Positions 22,837 to 37,046 of a stretch of 64,000 nucleotides of DNA are shown one piece after another. The stretch is from positions 116,257,966 to 116,321,965 of the forward strand of contig NC_084664.1 of the NCBI RefSeq assembly GCF_028389875.1. The letters are read 5' to 3'. Below the pieces are notes generated by a model. That model was given only the letters and a program-made list of their open reading frames with translations, was not told where the DNA came from and did not search any database. The stretch's first letter is position 1; every line of letters begins with the position of its first letter. The stretch comes from Rhea pennata (Eukaryota; Chordata; Aves; Rheiformes; Rheidae). Position numbers and translations under genes: made by a program.

Positions 22837-25800
22837 GATTCTTGTTTGTGCCTTAACCACTTTTTCAACATGCTTTTTAAAATGCATTTTCAACATTGAA
22901 CTCTCAACAGGCTTATTCAGAAGTAAAAGCATGTGTTATAGCACACTTTTTATCAGCTCTAACTCAGCATCCCATTGAAAGTGTGCTCTTGCTTGCTTCT
23001 CCATGATAATCCCTAAGTCATTCTCAGGATATAGCCTTCCTTCAGGAGATAAGGCTTGTTTCACTCCAAGACATCCAACTTTGCATTTTCTGATATTAAA
23101 AGATCTTTTTCCTAATGGGAAACTAACTAGAGAATGGTCTGAACTGTTCTTCTGGGGCATTCTTTTCTCAACTTGCTAATTTTAGTCATGTTCGAATTAT
23201 ATTGTCAGTGATTCTGTATTTACTTCCAGATCACTGAGGAAAGCTCTGACATGCATCAGGCCTCCCAGCGACCCTCTCAGATCGCTGCTAGCTGCTACCA
23301 TTGCTAGTCCATTAAGTACTTTCAGAGATCTGTCAGTTGTTTCTGAGCCCATTTAATGCTCTATGGCTAATGTACAGACGTAATACTTAAACAAATGTCA
23401 CTCAGTTTTGCAGTAAAGCTTCTAGAAACACAGAAAGGCATCACTCTGTGCAGCTCCTTCTGCCACCTAATGTGTAGTTTAAAAAATGAGATCTTGCCTG
23501 TTTTTTTTTGTTTTGAGAAGATTGAGGCTCTGTGACATACTACACTTGACATTCATCCTAATGCTCAGAATTTGTCCTTTGCTGTAGCCATCTGCTGTAT
23601 GTAATATAATGACAATATTGATAATACATGTATAGCTTCATACTCACAAGATTTGTATGCCTACAAGAAATGTATGACATGAATGAGGTTATGAAGCTTG
23701 TTTTGAGAATGACAATTTTGTTTCATATCATTCGGGCTATCTTTGTAGATTACAATAATAACTGTCTTCCTCATGTTGTGTATTTTTATAGTTTTTTTTT
23801 CTTCCTTTTCAACGTTAATACCTTCTAAAAGCTGCACTCCAGGCCTTAGAAGTGAAACTGTTGATATTTCTTTGTGCAAAGGTTCATCTTTCATTGAACT
23901 AACTGAAAAGCAAGCTCTGACTATGAATATTTACAAGTTCAAGCTCTTTTGCCCAAAAGCTTCTAAAGAAAATCTGACAATATGCTTTTCCTGAAACCCT
24001 TTGTAGAACACCAGTTTCATTTCTGGCAGGTTTTCATGTTTACAGCTTGAAAAAAAATTATACAAAGTCTAATAACTTGAGATATAGATGCCACAGTTTT
24101 ACTGGACTAGTCGAATGATTTTAAACTCACAAATTCAGGCTATTTTCTCTATGTTACGACTTAAGCTATATTACTCAGAGATTTCTGTGTCTGACTCAAT
24201 TATCTATAAAGATAATTGAACTAAAGCTCAATAAAATGAAGAGAAATCAACACCTCTTGCTGTCATTTTCAACTTTACTAGTCCCTGTACTCTAGCCACT
24301 GCATGGATGGATACGTGGTGGTTGCCCAACATAAAAAAACTAATCACTTCGTGATACTTTCTCTTCAATCACCAAAACATGTTCCAGGAGAACATGCAAC
24401 CCGAGGAAAGTGTCTTTTGAGGCCCATTGGTCTTATCTGGTATCTGCACCTTTCTCTTGTGCTCCACATACTAGCGGATACAGAGTGGCAGAGGGAACCT
24501 GTAAAGACTGAGGGAAATCAAATACAAAGCCTGAGCACTCTTGGCTTTCTGCTATTTTTGTAGTTTGTGTTCCTTTCTTAAGGAACATTTTCTAATATCG
24601 CCTTCACTATTACTTTCTGCAAGCACCTATAAAATAGCAAACTGCTGCTCTTTTGCAAAGCCAGCTGAGGGGAAAAAGCTGCAAGCTGTGTGAATAATTA
24701 AAAACAATACCAAGAGACATTTATTCGAGAAGACTTTGGGAATAATAAATATTTTGTTGACTTGTTTGCAAACTTATCTTATTACTACAGAGCAATCAGT
24801 CTGTGAGCACTTTCCATGGCTTGTCACTTTCGGCGTATCAGTTTTCTCTCTTTCTGCAGCCACACTTTGGATAGGTTGTAGATAATCCTGCTATAAATTG
24901 CTGTTCACAGTGAATTTTGTGACATTCTTGGAGACAATGGTTTTTGTGAAGACAGGTATTGCATTAAATTAGTGGTAAGAATAGAGCAAAAAATGGCTAA
25001 TTCTACCTCTTTCTTGGAGGATATGTGCCAAAAAAAGTCTTATCTCCATTAAAAATAGATTTACCCTTATGAGAATGATTTCAGAATAAGGGAAATTTCT
25101 GCAAAAGTTGTGGTTTCACATTTCCCTTTTTATATAAGCTAAACATCTACACTACCCATCCGATTTTCAGTTTCAGTATGCTTACTTGACTGGCAGAAAC
25201 TCATTTTTCTTCCACCAGCCCTGCAGTACCAACACAGTGGTGATAGAGATTCTTTTCAGCTACACGCCTCATCGGCACTGTTAGCAGTGTGGACCCAGCT
25301 ATGGCCCATTTATGCCTGGTGTTGCAAGAAGGGTCACAAAATCATGCAGTTTGTTTTTAAAATTTGCAGGGTGATGTTTGTAGAACAGGCTCTTAGAAAA
25401 TGATTTTTAACATGCAAACTAAGCACGTCTGATGTGATGGGCACAGATAGGCATGTCATAGCAGCCTCGCAATGCAATTTTGCTGTCCTATTTTATAATT
25501 CTTTCTTTAAAAGTTATGCTGATAATGATCCCAACTATATTGTCTCAAAAAGCTGATGATATACCTGAGAAATTGTGGATGACACTCTCAGCTTGCAAGA
25601 CCACAAACAGGCAAAAGTACATATGAAGTCTTAGCAGCCTGTAGCCAAAAAAAATCTCTTATTTATTACTCAAGTAAAGATGTTTGAATGGAACAAAGAT
25701 AGCGTCTTGGTGGTAGGTAGGGAATAATCTTTTGACTTACAGGCACTTACAAGCATATTTTATTGGAAAAATAAAGAACTTAAGCCACATCATACAGAAA

Positions 25801-28800
25801 TCAAGTAAATGTAAAGTCATAGGGATCACAGTATTTCCCAAATATCAAGCGACTAGAAAACGTGTCAGAGACTTTATAAGTGATCCAAAGCACAGTGTCT
25901 CGGAGGCAGGAGAGGCTCCTGGTTGAATAATAAATAAGTAAAATACAGTTATTTCCCCACTGTTTCTTTGTGTGTTGGGCATGCTGAAAGTCCTGGACTA
26001 TTTCAGAGGTTTGGGAACACCACTGATTTGACTGGGTTTTGTGATGAGGCCAAAAAAATAAAAGAAATGAGCCTGGGAAACCCTATAATTGTCCAGTCTC
26101 AGTGTTTTTGTTACTGCGCCAAAATAAGGGGTCAGGGCATAATAGCACTAGAAAAGCTTGGTTACTGTGCATTTTACATAACGAGTTCCCAGCTTCTCTC
26201 ATTCAGCATGTGCCCAGTCCTGCAACCAAGGCAGCACAGAGAGCAGATTTCAGCTCTAACGATGTCAGTGAGAGACCTTGTTTTCCTTTGGTAAATTGTA
26301 ATAAATTGAAGGAATGCCTCAGTGCTCACAGAAGACAAAAACAACAACAACAAAAAAAACTCCAACTAAAAATGCTTAACAGATTCTCTCAAAATTCAAA
26401 GGATTCTCTCTCCTCTTCCAAGGCCCACAGAGAAAGGTATGGCTTTTTCAAAGAAGCCTCTGCCGTTTCTACCTAAGGTACCAAGCATTACTGCCCTACC
26501 CCAGCTGTCAGACACATTTACCTAAGAATTGGGCTCTTTGTCCTCAACTAGGAGTTTCCACCAAGGCTGCCTGCTTTTTACAGGTGGCCCTTGCTGCTCC
26601 TATTGATCTCTCTGGCAGCAGCGGTCACTCAGACCACCTGCAAAGATCCCTTGAACTGCAGATCTGTGGCTCGAGAAGTTTAAAGTATATCGGTTTAAGC
26701 TGGAAATTTCAATCTTAGTGGCAATTTTAAGTAAGACAGGACAGAAAACAAACTGTGAGTCAGATGCTGCCTGATAACAACACCTCTGTTAAAAGAGTTT
26801 CTACATGTGAAAAGATGACACCGTCAGCCTTGACCCTACTAGAGCCACTGAAGGCAGCTGAAAAGATCCACGGAAAAATGGGAGAAGAGGATTTTTTTGT
26901 CAGCCTGGGTGCCAAAAAATTAATTTTATCTAACTTTGGTTCTCTCTTTGTGTTTTTTCTGCTATTGAAGAGGACCTGCAGAGACCGGTATGATTTCTAG
27001 AAATGTCACCCTCCCTCAGAGCTCAGGTTTTGCTGTGCTGCTGTCTTTAGGACACTTTCATCAAAGATACAAAAGCAAGGCCGCAATTTCTTATTGTGCA
27101 CTCTCACCTCTAGCCACAGTTAACATTTCCCTTTCTCATTAGAGGTTTTTCCCTCTGTCTCTTACTCCTTTTTTTCCAGAAAATATCAGAAGTCACAGAA
27201 AAGGTGACAGCTGCTTTCTGTTGCTGGGAATGCATTATAGGTGGTAACACCATAACTTCCCTGAAAGCAGAGAGATGCAAACTCGTGCTCCCATCAACAG
27301 CAGTAGCATTATTCCTGACCACAACCAGTTGTAGCTGCACAAACCACCAGCCCCTAGGACCAACAGCACCATAGGCTGGGCCAGCTCGAGGAGCAAAAAG
27401 AAAACCCAGGCAAGAGGGAACCTTGCAATCCTTGTGAAGAGTTTGGCTTCCTTTGGAGCAGCGTGGTGGCTCTGCAACATCCTAATAAAACATTTACATT
27501 ACTATGCCACGTATGACGCCTTTGCACATATGGTGCCACCATAGCCATTCTCTGCTATAGTCAGAGATGAAAACAGAGTTAACCTAAATTCTGTAAGTAC
27601 CATCTAAAGCCAACAGAAGGAGTGTATCTTAATTCAGATTTCAGATCTTTAGAGTCAAGTGCAGGACTTAGCTATGTAGCTCCCCACTACCAGTGAAGAG
27701 AAACATTGGTCCAAATGACTTTCAGACATCTGAAGTGAGTGACTATGTGTGCGTGCACATATGCATTTACAAAACACATGCATGCATTTATACATGCATG
27801 TATGCAAGTTTGTGGGGAAGGAACTTCTGTATAGTCGATCACTCAGCTCTCTGAATAGATTAGTCCCCAATGAATTATAGTTCATAATCGTTCTTAACAC
27901 TTAAAATCTTTCAAGGTATCTGCTTTTATTAAGAAAAAGATTGTTTAATAAGCAGCTGCTAGTCTGTGTACATCCAGGTTTTGCATCCAAGTAACTAGCT
28001 TGAGAAAATTAAACCTAAAGCATTGAATATCCTACTGACTTATATTTACAATCTACTAAGTGCTGATGTACACCTCTATGTGCTTAAAAACCCAGAAAAA
28101 CCTGCTCTGCCCCCCACCCACTATGGCTCAGAATGCTGTTTCTTGCATGCAAAGTATATTTGCAAACCTTGGGAAACGAGCATTATTGGGAGATATGGTG
28201 GAAACTGCATTTTCGTGAAGAATTTGAGAAAAATCTGACATGGGAGGAATTCCTAAATGAAAAGGACAGGACAGATGGTGACTGACAATACCGTACTCCC
28301 AGGCTGGCTTATTAATGCAGCCTCGGTGCCACGATAACATAGCTGTGCTGGACTGGAGCTGGCTTAGGCTCAACAGCTGAGCACAAACTGGCAATTGGTT
28401 GCACCCATTTGTGCTGACATGCTTAAGAAAGGTGGGAAATTATATGTGAGAAGACAGAGAAAAGGAATTATGACGATGGACTCAAGATTTGCTCTTTCCT
28501 TCTGTAAGTCTGCTAAAATGGCTGAGTCGCTCACTGCACTCAAAGCTCTTTGCTGCTGCTGCGGGACCTTCCAGTTGAGCGTCTTTGTATCTAGGCCTAA
28601 TGCGCCAAAATACAGTTGCTTCTCTTAATCTGTCATAATCTTGTCATAATAAAACAAGTAAGTGAGATTCCCACCCTGTCTCTTTTCTACTTTGTATAAA
28701 AAGGAATCAGAGGGGCACTTCCCCCGTGCCAGGCTTTGTGTTGGGGCAGGCTTGACAGATGCACAGCATTTGGAACTAGAGCTTGCTTTCTTGAGATTGC

Positions 28801-29009
28801 CAACTGCATGATCCAGAGCTGAATGATGCACTTCACGTCTGGAACAAAACTGGGAAATCCCCAGCTTCCTCCAAGCCTTTGGAAAGAAAACACAAAGTTA
28901 GGGCATTGAAGCCCTATGATTTAAATTCCATACTACTACTTAATTTCTGAACAGGACTATTTATCCACACAGTTCAATATTCTTTTTCAATGGAATTTGG
29001 TTTAATTAT

Positions 29010-29150
29010 CTTCATTTTACAGGAGCACTCCACTAATGGAGAAACTAAGGCATAGAGCTGCTGAAGTTCACCGAAGAAATCCAAGTTACAGAACCTGGAG
29101 GAGAATCCAGGTCTCTGAAGTCAACGTCTGCCACTCCAGCCACAAGCAGA
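29010..29150 (-). mobile_element. MIR-like SINE fragment, reverse orientation
   Basis: The plus strand reads 'cttcattttacagg', 'ggagaaactaaggcatagag', 'gaacctggaggagaatccaggtctctga' and 'ctccagcc'. These follow in order the reverse complement of the MIR core (cattttacagatgaggaaactgaggcacagag ... aacccaggtctctctgactcc). It is highly diverged; a by-eye call. Confidence 0.55.
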
Positions 29151-32100
29151 GTTTCAGCTAACATATGGTGAATCTATTGGACTCATGGCAATTTTGACCA
29201 AACTAAATAGATACTATTATGAATACCTAATTTAAGTAAAGACAATATCTCATTCAACTAAATAATATGACAATGCCCCCCCAAAATACACACACCTGAG
29301 AACACAATGCAATCCCAAATATCTGAGGTTAAGAAGACATTTTCTTGGCTGAGTTAGCTATAGTCCCTAGTCCTCCATGTTCTTGCTATGCCCTCTGAAG
29401 TGTAAAAGAACTACTTGAGACAAGACAAGCACATCTATGTCTTTTAAAAAAGTACAATTTATAGTATGATTTTGGAGAATAGATTCTGAGACCAGATTCA
29501 TTTAGTTCATTTAGTTTAGTTTCATTTAGATGAAAGCACCACTGCAGGTTACCCAGCTGATAAACTGGTATTAATACTGCAGTTAAAAATACTTATCTGA
29601 TATATAGTTAGCCTGAGGGCACATACAACAAAGACTTTTACATATAACCTATATATACAATGTAGAGCTCAGCTGAAACATTTTCCTCTTAGACCTTTAA
29701 ATAGTGTCATACTATAATTTTCATTTAAATTTAAACTACATTTAAAATTAAAGTGGTGATCTCCAATGACCCATCACCAAGATAGAAGAGCCTGGGGCAG
29801 GAATAGCTCCAATAAATTTAGCCTTTTGGGGGAGTTACACCAGAGGACATTGCAAGAGGGTGTACCAGATTTGATTGCATTGTGGCTGCACACCTCTGAC
29901 TTCTAGCCAGCAACAGCTTACCCCCAGTTTTAGAGGAAGTGGTGTTAATGGCTGTGCCTTAAGTCTGCAAGCCAAATCCAGCATGGAGAAGGAAGCTACC
30001 AGTAAGTGGGCAAAAATACCAGAATTTGAGAACACAAATCTATGCAGTTTAATTCATGCTGATTCACTTTTAAGAGGAAAAGCAAATACGGAACACTGTT
30101 GATTTCCAAAAAAAACAAGGGTTTGCTTCAGGAGGGAAGCACAACTGTCTGGTTGTTTCCAAGAGAAGAATTGGCAAAGGAAGTGCTCTCCTCCTGCTCC
30201 AGCCCTTTCACAGACTGGCAAGAGTGCCTTCACAGGCCATTTGACTTCTCCTGGCAACTGACCTGCATCAAAGTGCTTTGAGATCTTGAAATGAAGAAGT
30301 GTTCATAACTAAAAAGCAGCTACCTTAATGAAGCCCCTTAAAAGGGGCTCTGCATGCTGCAGCTTATCTTTAGTATAAGCGTAATTGCATTATTGAATGT
30401 TGTAAAGTGTGTTTTCACTCCTCTTCTGTATATGTTCAGTATGATTTTCTGAATAAAACAAACATCCGTGTGTAGCTGTGGAGCTGGGGCTTTGTGTAAG
30501 TTATAGTGGATGACCTTCAATTTTTGGTTTTGCCTAACAACCTTACAAAACATAAGGTAAGCTACTACCTGACCTCATGCTGTAACCTTTTAAAATTTAC
30601 TTTTAAAACAGAGGTTATCTTTTATGCTCCAAATTATGCCTCTATCTCTTATAATCCCACAAGTCAGATATCATAGTCCCACTTCAATTATGCTAAACTC
30701 TTATGTTAATTTTAAATCATGTAACTTAATTCCTGGCAAAGCAGGCTGGTGATTTTCAAAATGTGGTTAATGAGGCAAAGTACAATCTAGATTCTGCTAC
30801 TGAGATCATCCGAATCCCTTAGGCCAATGAAGATGACTATGGAGAGGCTCTTCTTTACAAAAGTCTGGGTTAGATTTTCAAAAAATGAATTTTTAAGTGC
30901 AGTTAGGGGCTATGAAACTTGAAGTTGAGCATACAAAGAAGTTAAATTACTTTCACCAGAGCCATTGAACAACAGCGCAGCTAAAACAATTACGCTTCTG
31001 TGCACATACACACTTTAAAGACCTTAAGTAGTGTCCTCCCCTTTTAAATCACAAATGCAAACTGCACCAGATTTTCAAGATGACAGTCCAGGGACCTGAT
31101 GCCTACTTCCACAGATGCATGCAAATCAGTGTCATTTTCCTTCTCATTTGCAGAAGCCAAACATTTGCTAATAATTTCTCTTACCATCCCCTTGTCTCAA
31201 ACAAAGGCAAACTAAGACCAGTTAGTAGATGAATTCTTATGAGCTTGTGTATTCTTTTCAACACAAATATACTACTACTTTCATTCCCTGATCAGATAAG
31301 CCGAAAGTTTGCCACTTGCCCAAGCTTAACATTAAACTCATGTTCTTCAGAGACTTTGTAATTTACTACTACTTATTTCTCTCAAATAAATAATTCATAC
31401 AAAACTCATGTATAAATTGATCTTCATTCTTTATTAGCATGTCAAATTTCTTTTTTCTCAAATAAATTTTGGGATATATCAGTACATAAGCCAGCTTCTT
31501 GTCTGTAAATTAACAATCAACTAACACACATTCACAACAGACAAGACAAAAGAAATATACAGACATCAAAATGTCAGTGTACATTCACTTTTTATGTGAC
31601 ATCTCTAATGACCTGGAAGAACTCCCTACAAAGCAAGAAAAATTCATTTAGAATTTGAGGTGAGGATCAATACTTACAAGACCAGAGGATCTAGAGATCT
31701 CTGCTGCATCAGTTGAAAGATGCCTCTGCAGCAAGGCAAAACCTTGAGTGAAAACTGAGGACTTTCTTTATTTTCACGTAACTTAGGAGGTTGGACCGCA
31801 CAAAATTGAAACTCTGGCAGGATGTGCTCTTTAACGTCCTAATGCATATTTCTACTCAACAGCAACAGTCAAACTGCAAGGCCAGATTCAGAAAACTGTG
31901 CTCAGTAAAGACACAGGGAACTTCATTTGATCCAGTAATAGCGACAAAAAAACATAATGCACATGTGGTAGGTGCCACAAAAATGCCTGAGAGCAACTAC
32001 AAAGAAATCTCTCTCCAGCATCTTTCACAAATGACCATCATCAGCTGTAGGACAGGTGACTTCTCCCCACAGAAATTGTGTTCCCAGCTCTGGGAATGGC

Positions 32101-33412
32101 ACTGTAGATAAACCAGGAAGGATTCGTATTGGGGAAGAGGGTGGAAGTCAGTCACAATCTTGAGGATACAGGGGAAGATTTAGGGGCACACTATTAACCT
32201 GAATTAATGTTTAATTATCTCACTCCTTCCCCCAAATGCTTCTGGACAACCTATGGGTCCATCTAGACACAGCACTGTCTCACATGTCCACATGTCTAGG
32301 ACACTCTGCTACACCCTCTTCAGTGTTGAGTGCTGGCTCCTGTCCTTGCCACCTGGTGAGGACGGTTTGTGGGATTTTTCTTTTTCCCTCTTTCTGCTCC
32401 AATGCCCCAGGGAAGGGGCTGGCTTCTGCTATGGGGGTGGCCAGCTAGCAGCCAAACGCAGCACTGCCTCTGCCTCTCACTGCCCAGTGTGCTCTTGTCT
32501 TTCCCCCTTGGAGAGAGGTGTGGAGCCTGCTCTGCTACACAGTGCTACTCTGGAGGCTGGAAGGGGCTTTTTTCCTCTTCTAAGGAGAAAAATAAGTGAG
32601 AAGCAGCGAGGGTAAAGTAGGAAATGGCCTCTCCGTTCAGCAAAGGCTTACAATCACTCCTTACCAATGCCATGCAGCTGCACAAAATGAGGGGAAAGGA
32701 CAGCAACAGTTTTTAATGGTTTTAACACTTGTTAAAAACAGAGCACAAATAATATTTTACTTGCATCAGTTTCCTGTCTAAGGACTGTTTCCTTACTCTA
32801 TATATTGTTATATCAAGATGCTGGAGCCAAATGCCCCAAATCATATGGTATCCAAACAACAGCTTTCACTTCTGTTTTGGAAGGGCAGGCACAGAGATTT
32901 CTCCCCATCCATTTTGCAGAGACTTTCCTTTCTCCTAGAACATGCCACTGTGGTCGCCCATCCTACAACATTGTGTGCCACCACATATCACAGGAACAAG
33001 TGCACACATCAGCTAGACAGCACTTGAGGGAGGAGAGGGAAGAGCAGGGGGGAAGACACTTTTTCCTTTCACAATCAAGACTGTGGGACTTTGGACACAA
33101 ACTGCCTCTAGTACTCATCACCAACACCTATCCTGCCATTTAACACTGGGGCATCCACCTCCACCCCTTGGCTTTGCAGGATGTTGACAAGGCAGAAAGG
33201 TCAGCAAAATGCAGGAGACTCCTTGAAGCTTACCAAAACCTCTTCTGCACAGCAGTTGGCGACTGCATTATTTGTAGTTTTTATGCATTTGTATTTGAAA
33301 GCATCCTTCAATAAAATACAGTCAGCTCTGAAAATAGCTACAGTCTAACGTAATCATACAACCATGCCTTTTAACTGAGTACACTGCAAACATTTTAGAA
33401 AATTAGCCATTT

Positions 33413-33828
33413 TTTATTAATAAGCTACAGAAAATAAAAAAATACATACAAAAATAGTTTCAAAAACAATTTCTAAAACAGAAAGAATCATGCTATTCTA
33501 AATGCTTTTTTTCTTAAACCATTAAAAGCACATTAGGTAAGCTAATGCAACAGCTGGCTGTGCTACTGCTTCCAAAACATAATCTACAATGGTAAAAGCA
33601 GCTTTTTCAGCATTTTAGTGCAATTTATGCTGTTTACAGGTCTTTTTTTTTTGTTCATTTTCCTATACTTTTATGTCAATTGGTGTCACTCTAGTTTATG
33701 AAATCTCTACTACGTCAAGACAACTCCACTTAGCAGTCACTTTGTTTCCTTTCAGGGCTAACATCAAAGCAGTTGTTTTGAATTCTGAAATGATAAATAT
33801 CTAATAGAAGCCTGAAGCTATTCTGGTG
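33413..33828 (-). other. CHST9: Probable CHST9 3' UTR with AATAAA at 33418-33413
   Basis: The 411 bases after the CHST9 stop codon carry no open frame and reach an AATAAA (sense TTAATAAAAAATGG, hexamer 33418-33413). Another minus-strand AATAAA lies near 31.43 kb, so a longer 3' UTR is possible. Confidence 0.4.
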
Positions 33829-34926
33829 CTATACAACTGGTGATGTATAATTGAACATTAAGTAATCCAAATAGTAGAAGTCATAGGTCAGCTGTCTCTC
33901 CTGCTTAGACAATTCCTTTAAGTATTGCCTCACTACTTCTGCATTTGTTCTTTCATCAGAGGAATGTCGGTCTTTGAAATTAGGAAACTTCAGCTCAGCT
34001 GGAGCACCTACCAACTGCAAAAAGTAATTGGCATCTTCTTCCAGGGTTTCAAACTTTCCTATAAAATCATAGTTGATGAGGCAGGGATAGCAGAGCTTAC
34101 TGACTTGCTCCCAGTGTATGTCCATTCCTACTGGTCGATGGGAATCTAACAAATACTGGATAAACTCTTTAAACTTAACTCCTGATCCTGTTTTCAATGC
34201 CTCTTCATTTGCATTTTGCCTGTATTTCTTAATTATTGCCTTCCCAAATACTGGATGGTAATAGCTGTTTGGATGTTCAAACTTATCCCTGAATGCAGAT
34301 ACCAGTCTTTCCATTGGATCACGTACAAATATAGTCTTAGTGTAAGTGTTCAAACGTGTGTATATCCCTTTTAGGTCATAACTGTCTAGTTTCTTTAGAT
34401 GCTTACCATAGTGAACATCATCATGGGATATGTTGTGTGCTGAGGCGGCAAGTCCATTGAGCACCATGAGAACCCTTTTCCAGTTGGAGCAGCCTGCTTT
34501 AGGCACTTCGCAGTACAGGATCTTGTGTCTATCCTCCACATAAATCCTTGACACCACATGCACAAGGTGGGTTCGCAGCTTCTTTCTGCTGTTGTATTTT
34601 TTACAGAAGCCATAAAGGAAGGATCTGCGTTTTTCCTGGGCACCATCAACATCCTTCCACTTGTCTCCCTTGAGTAAACTCTTGTTTAAAGGGTGCATTG
34701 CAGGGGGCAAATACACCTCTCTGAACTGGCTGAGAAACAACTCGGTCCTCTTCTGCTGGTCAGACAATTGGCTTGCCAAGGAGAGAGCTACCACGCCAAA
34801 AGGGTCAGCCTTCTTCTGTGAATGCCTGTGCTCCAAGGCCACCATCTCTTGCTTGCTGAGGCCAGCAGGAGTGCTCCTGTTCTTGGCTGCTCTCCTTAGC
34901 TCCCCAGGAGGTGGGAGCTTGAAATC
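33829..34926 (-). CDS. CHST9: CHST9 terminal coding exon: GalNAc-4-O-sulfotransferase 2
   Basis: A Golgi type II enzyme (GalNAc-4-ST2, HNK-1/carbohydrate sulfotransferase family) that moves sulfate from PAPS to the 4-OH of terminal GalNAc on glycoproteins. The exon begins after the acceptor TCTCTCAATGTTTGCAG (AG at 34928-34927) in phase 0 and encodes 365 residues to TAG. Counting from its first residue, the 5'-PAPS motif [12 protein letters not shown] is at about 140-151 and the 3'-PAPS motif RDPMERLVS at about 202-210. Sequons NKS, NIS and NYT are at about 81, 165 and 359. The human protein is 443 residues, so roughly 80 N-terminal residues, including the membrane anchor, come from exons outside this window. 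The upstream in-frame ATG at 34989 is intronic. The catalytic half resembles CHST9 rather than CHST8 (for example [18 protein letters not shown]). Confidence 0.95.
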   Translation of the reverse strand, partial: DFKLPPPGELRRAAKNRSTPAGLSKQEMVALEHRHSQKKADPFGVVALSLASQLSDQQKRTELFLSQFREVYLPPAMHPLNKSLLKGDKWKDVDGAQEKRRSFLYGFCKKYNSRKKLRTHLVHVVSRIYVEDRHKILYCEVPKAGCSNWKRVLMVLNGLAASAHNISHDDVHYGKHLKKLDSYDLKGIYTRLNTYTKTIFVRDPMERLVSAFRDKFEHPNSYYHPVFGKAIIKKYRQNANEEALKTGSGVKFKEFIQYLLDSHRPVGMDIHWEQVSKLCYPCLINYDFIGKFETLEEDANYFLQLVGAPAELKFPNFKDRHSSDERTNAEVVRQYLKELSKQERQLTYDFYYLDYLMFNYTSPVV

Positions 34927-36992
34927 CTGCAAACATTGAGAGAATGAGAGCTTAAAAAGCAGTGACAGCACAACTGAGCTCATCCACATTGTATCACTGA
35001 TCAGAACGGTGGTGCTCGTTCACAGGCATGTGTGCACGTTGGCAAGGCACATTCAGTACTACAAAATCTGTTTGAATCACTTGATCGACACACCTAATTT
35101 AGCAGCAAGCTGGGCTAATTATTGAAATACATGCTTCTGAAGCTTACCTGTTAGCGAACAGTAGGTCTTCACACAAAAATAAATAGCTTAAACCAAACCT
35201 TTTAAGAAACCAGAAGAGGTTCATGCGGGGAGGCTGATAGCTCTGGTAGGGGTGACCAGGTGCTTTTCTGTACCTAATACATTTTTCCTCCATGATAGGC
35301 TGGCTCACTCGCACTGGTGTTAACAGCTTTCCACAGTGCACTGACACAATCAAGCTGGCAGCTTCTGCATCTACTTTTACCAGTGTGATTTGGAGCAGGC
35401 CTTGTTACTCCGTGGTTGCAGGGCCAGTGCTTGTGGTAGCAGAACCACACTACAGTTCCTAACTAACTAACATCAGGGGGTTTGAGCTGGATATAGTGAC
35501 AGTGGAAAACCTTCTCCATAAAGGGTCACTTCCTGCCCCACTACAGATATATCATGGAAGTGGGATGCATCTGCCTACATGCAGGTACCGGCAATATCCA
35601 TCCCTGCATCTGATCCTGCTGCTTTCACAGTTGATAGGGTAAAAGAGTAGCTTTTAGAGCTTATGTCATCTGATCTATTTAAACATCAACATTAATGACA
35701 TCACCTGCCTAAGTGTCAGCCAGTGACCTTGCCAAGAGTGTGAAAAGATGGGACTTTCCTCCCAAACATCTCTTCTAACATTACCAGCTTTTGTGCAACA
35801 GAAATGGCAAAGCTTGTATCTGCATTTTGTGGTCTCCAGGGTCTAGTAACATGCAAATTGACCAAAGATTTTCTTGCAGTTTGGGTATTGCTGTTCTCTC
35901 ATCCCAAAGTGAGTGTTCTTGTGTCTGTTAAGGCTTGTATAGTATTTCTCCTTTCAGTAGGCAAGTCTGTAGCATTAGGAGGTCTACCCAGCTGCCTATT
36001 TTCATTATGCTTCCTGAGAAGGGAGACTCTGGTCAACAGGTTTTTAAACTTTGCATGGCAAAGAAAAGATAGCTAAAAGCCATAATTTGATGGACAGTCA
36101 TACATAGATTGCCTGATTTCATAAGTCTAATTTTTTAAAATGAGTGTTAAATTGATCAAGAATTTATCTGGCAAGCTGATTTGTGGACTGGCAGACTGCA
36201 AGTGTGAATTTGAGGGACAGGAAATTCATAGCCGATTCAAAAAAAGCTGTTAAAATTCAGACGAATAATCTAAGAAAAGTGAGCACATGGAACACAGATC
36301 TGAACGCCAGTTTGAAATAAGGCCCGCAGAAAAACAAGCAGTTCCAAGAAATTTAGCCTATCTTGCAGTATAATAATTTCCAGTGACAAAAATAACACTG
36401 GGGAATCGAGCTATTCTGAACTGCCACAAACCTCTAAGTACCAGCTCTGTTTTCACTGAACCTCATTTCAGTAAAATGATTTTTATATTGATGAAAGCAA
36501 ATTTAAGAACAGAGACATTTAGAACTTGCACATCTGAGAGCAAGGGCATGCTGGTGTTTACAGGGTTGCAAAAGGCTACTCAAATTGTTTCAGTTTGGCC
36601 TGGTCTGCTTATCTGATATTACCTAATTTTTAATCTTGGTTTTTGATATTTCATTCTTTAGAAAGCTAAAATGCATGTGCCTAAAGATTTAGCTCCTGTA
36701 CTAGGATGGAAAAAATTTAGGAGCATGGTTAGTATATAATAACAGGAGGTAGTACTAGCAATAAAACAGAGGAAGTCCATGAGCCTAATGGGAATTTCAG
36801 CATCACAGTGAATGACACCTTATAAATGTTACCACGGAACCACAGGCTTGCAAATAAAGAGAAATTAAATAAATGTTTTGACCTTAAAAGGAAAATCTGG
36901 AATTTAAAAAGATGAAAATGTGTATGGTATACCCAAAAACTAACTACACAATACAAGACTCAACAAAGGTAGGAATAAATTTGATGATGATA

Positions 36993-37046
36993 ATAGTTAC
37001 TGAAGATCATAGATTTATCATAGTTAGTGAAGATCACAGATTTATC
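36993..37046 (+). repeat. Tandem duplication of a 27-bp unit
   Basis: Two adjacent 27-base copies starting ATAGTTA (36993-37019 and 37020-37046) differ at two positions (CTG/GTG and CAT/CAC). This is a recent local duplication. Confidence 0.9.

Larger units (their letters stand above)
17105..33400. other. Spacer between the AQP4 promoter and the CHST9 3' end; no gene seen
   Basis: About 16 kb of mostly AT-rich sequence. The open frames of 60-152 codons (for example on + at 21232-21690, or 32253-32615) have no recognisable domain, signal peptide followed by domain, or splice-site context. Identified contents are a CT microsatellite (20191-20218), a T22 run (22815-22836), a MIR-like relic (29010-29150) and a moderately GC-rich patch near 32.2-32.6 kb. 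Promoter elements for AQP4 or an antisense lncRNA could lie here but cannot be shown by reading alone. Confidence 0.5.

Noticed and set aside
27740-27810. Alternating GTGCGTGCACATATGCAT-type purine/pyrimidine stretch, considered as Z-DNA or microsatellite
   Set aside because: Irregular and imperfect, with no stable repeat unit.
32236-32615. Overlapping frames of 70-120 codons in a GC-richer patch near the CHST9 3' end
   Set aside because: Three frames are open at once over the same bases, typical of stop-poor composition. No motif was recognised.
34927-34989. In-frame ATG at 34989 as start of CHST9
   Set aside because: The 21 residues before 34926 lie across a pyrimidine tract ending in TTTGCAG, a strong acceptor. 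CHST9 needs an upstream membrane-anchor exon, so this is intron.
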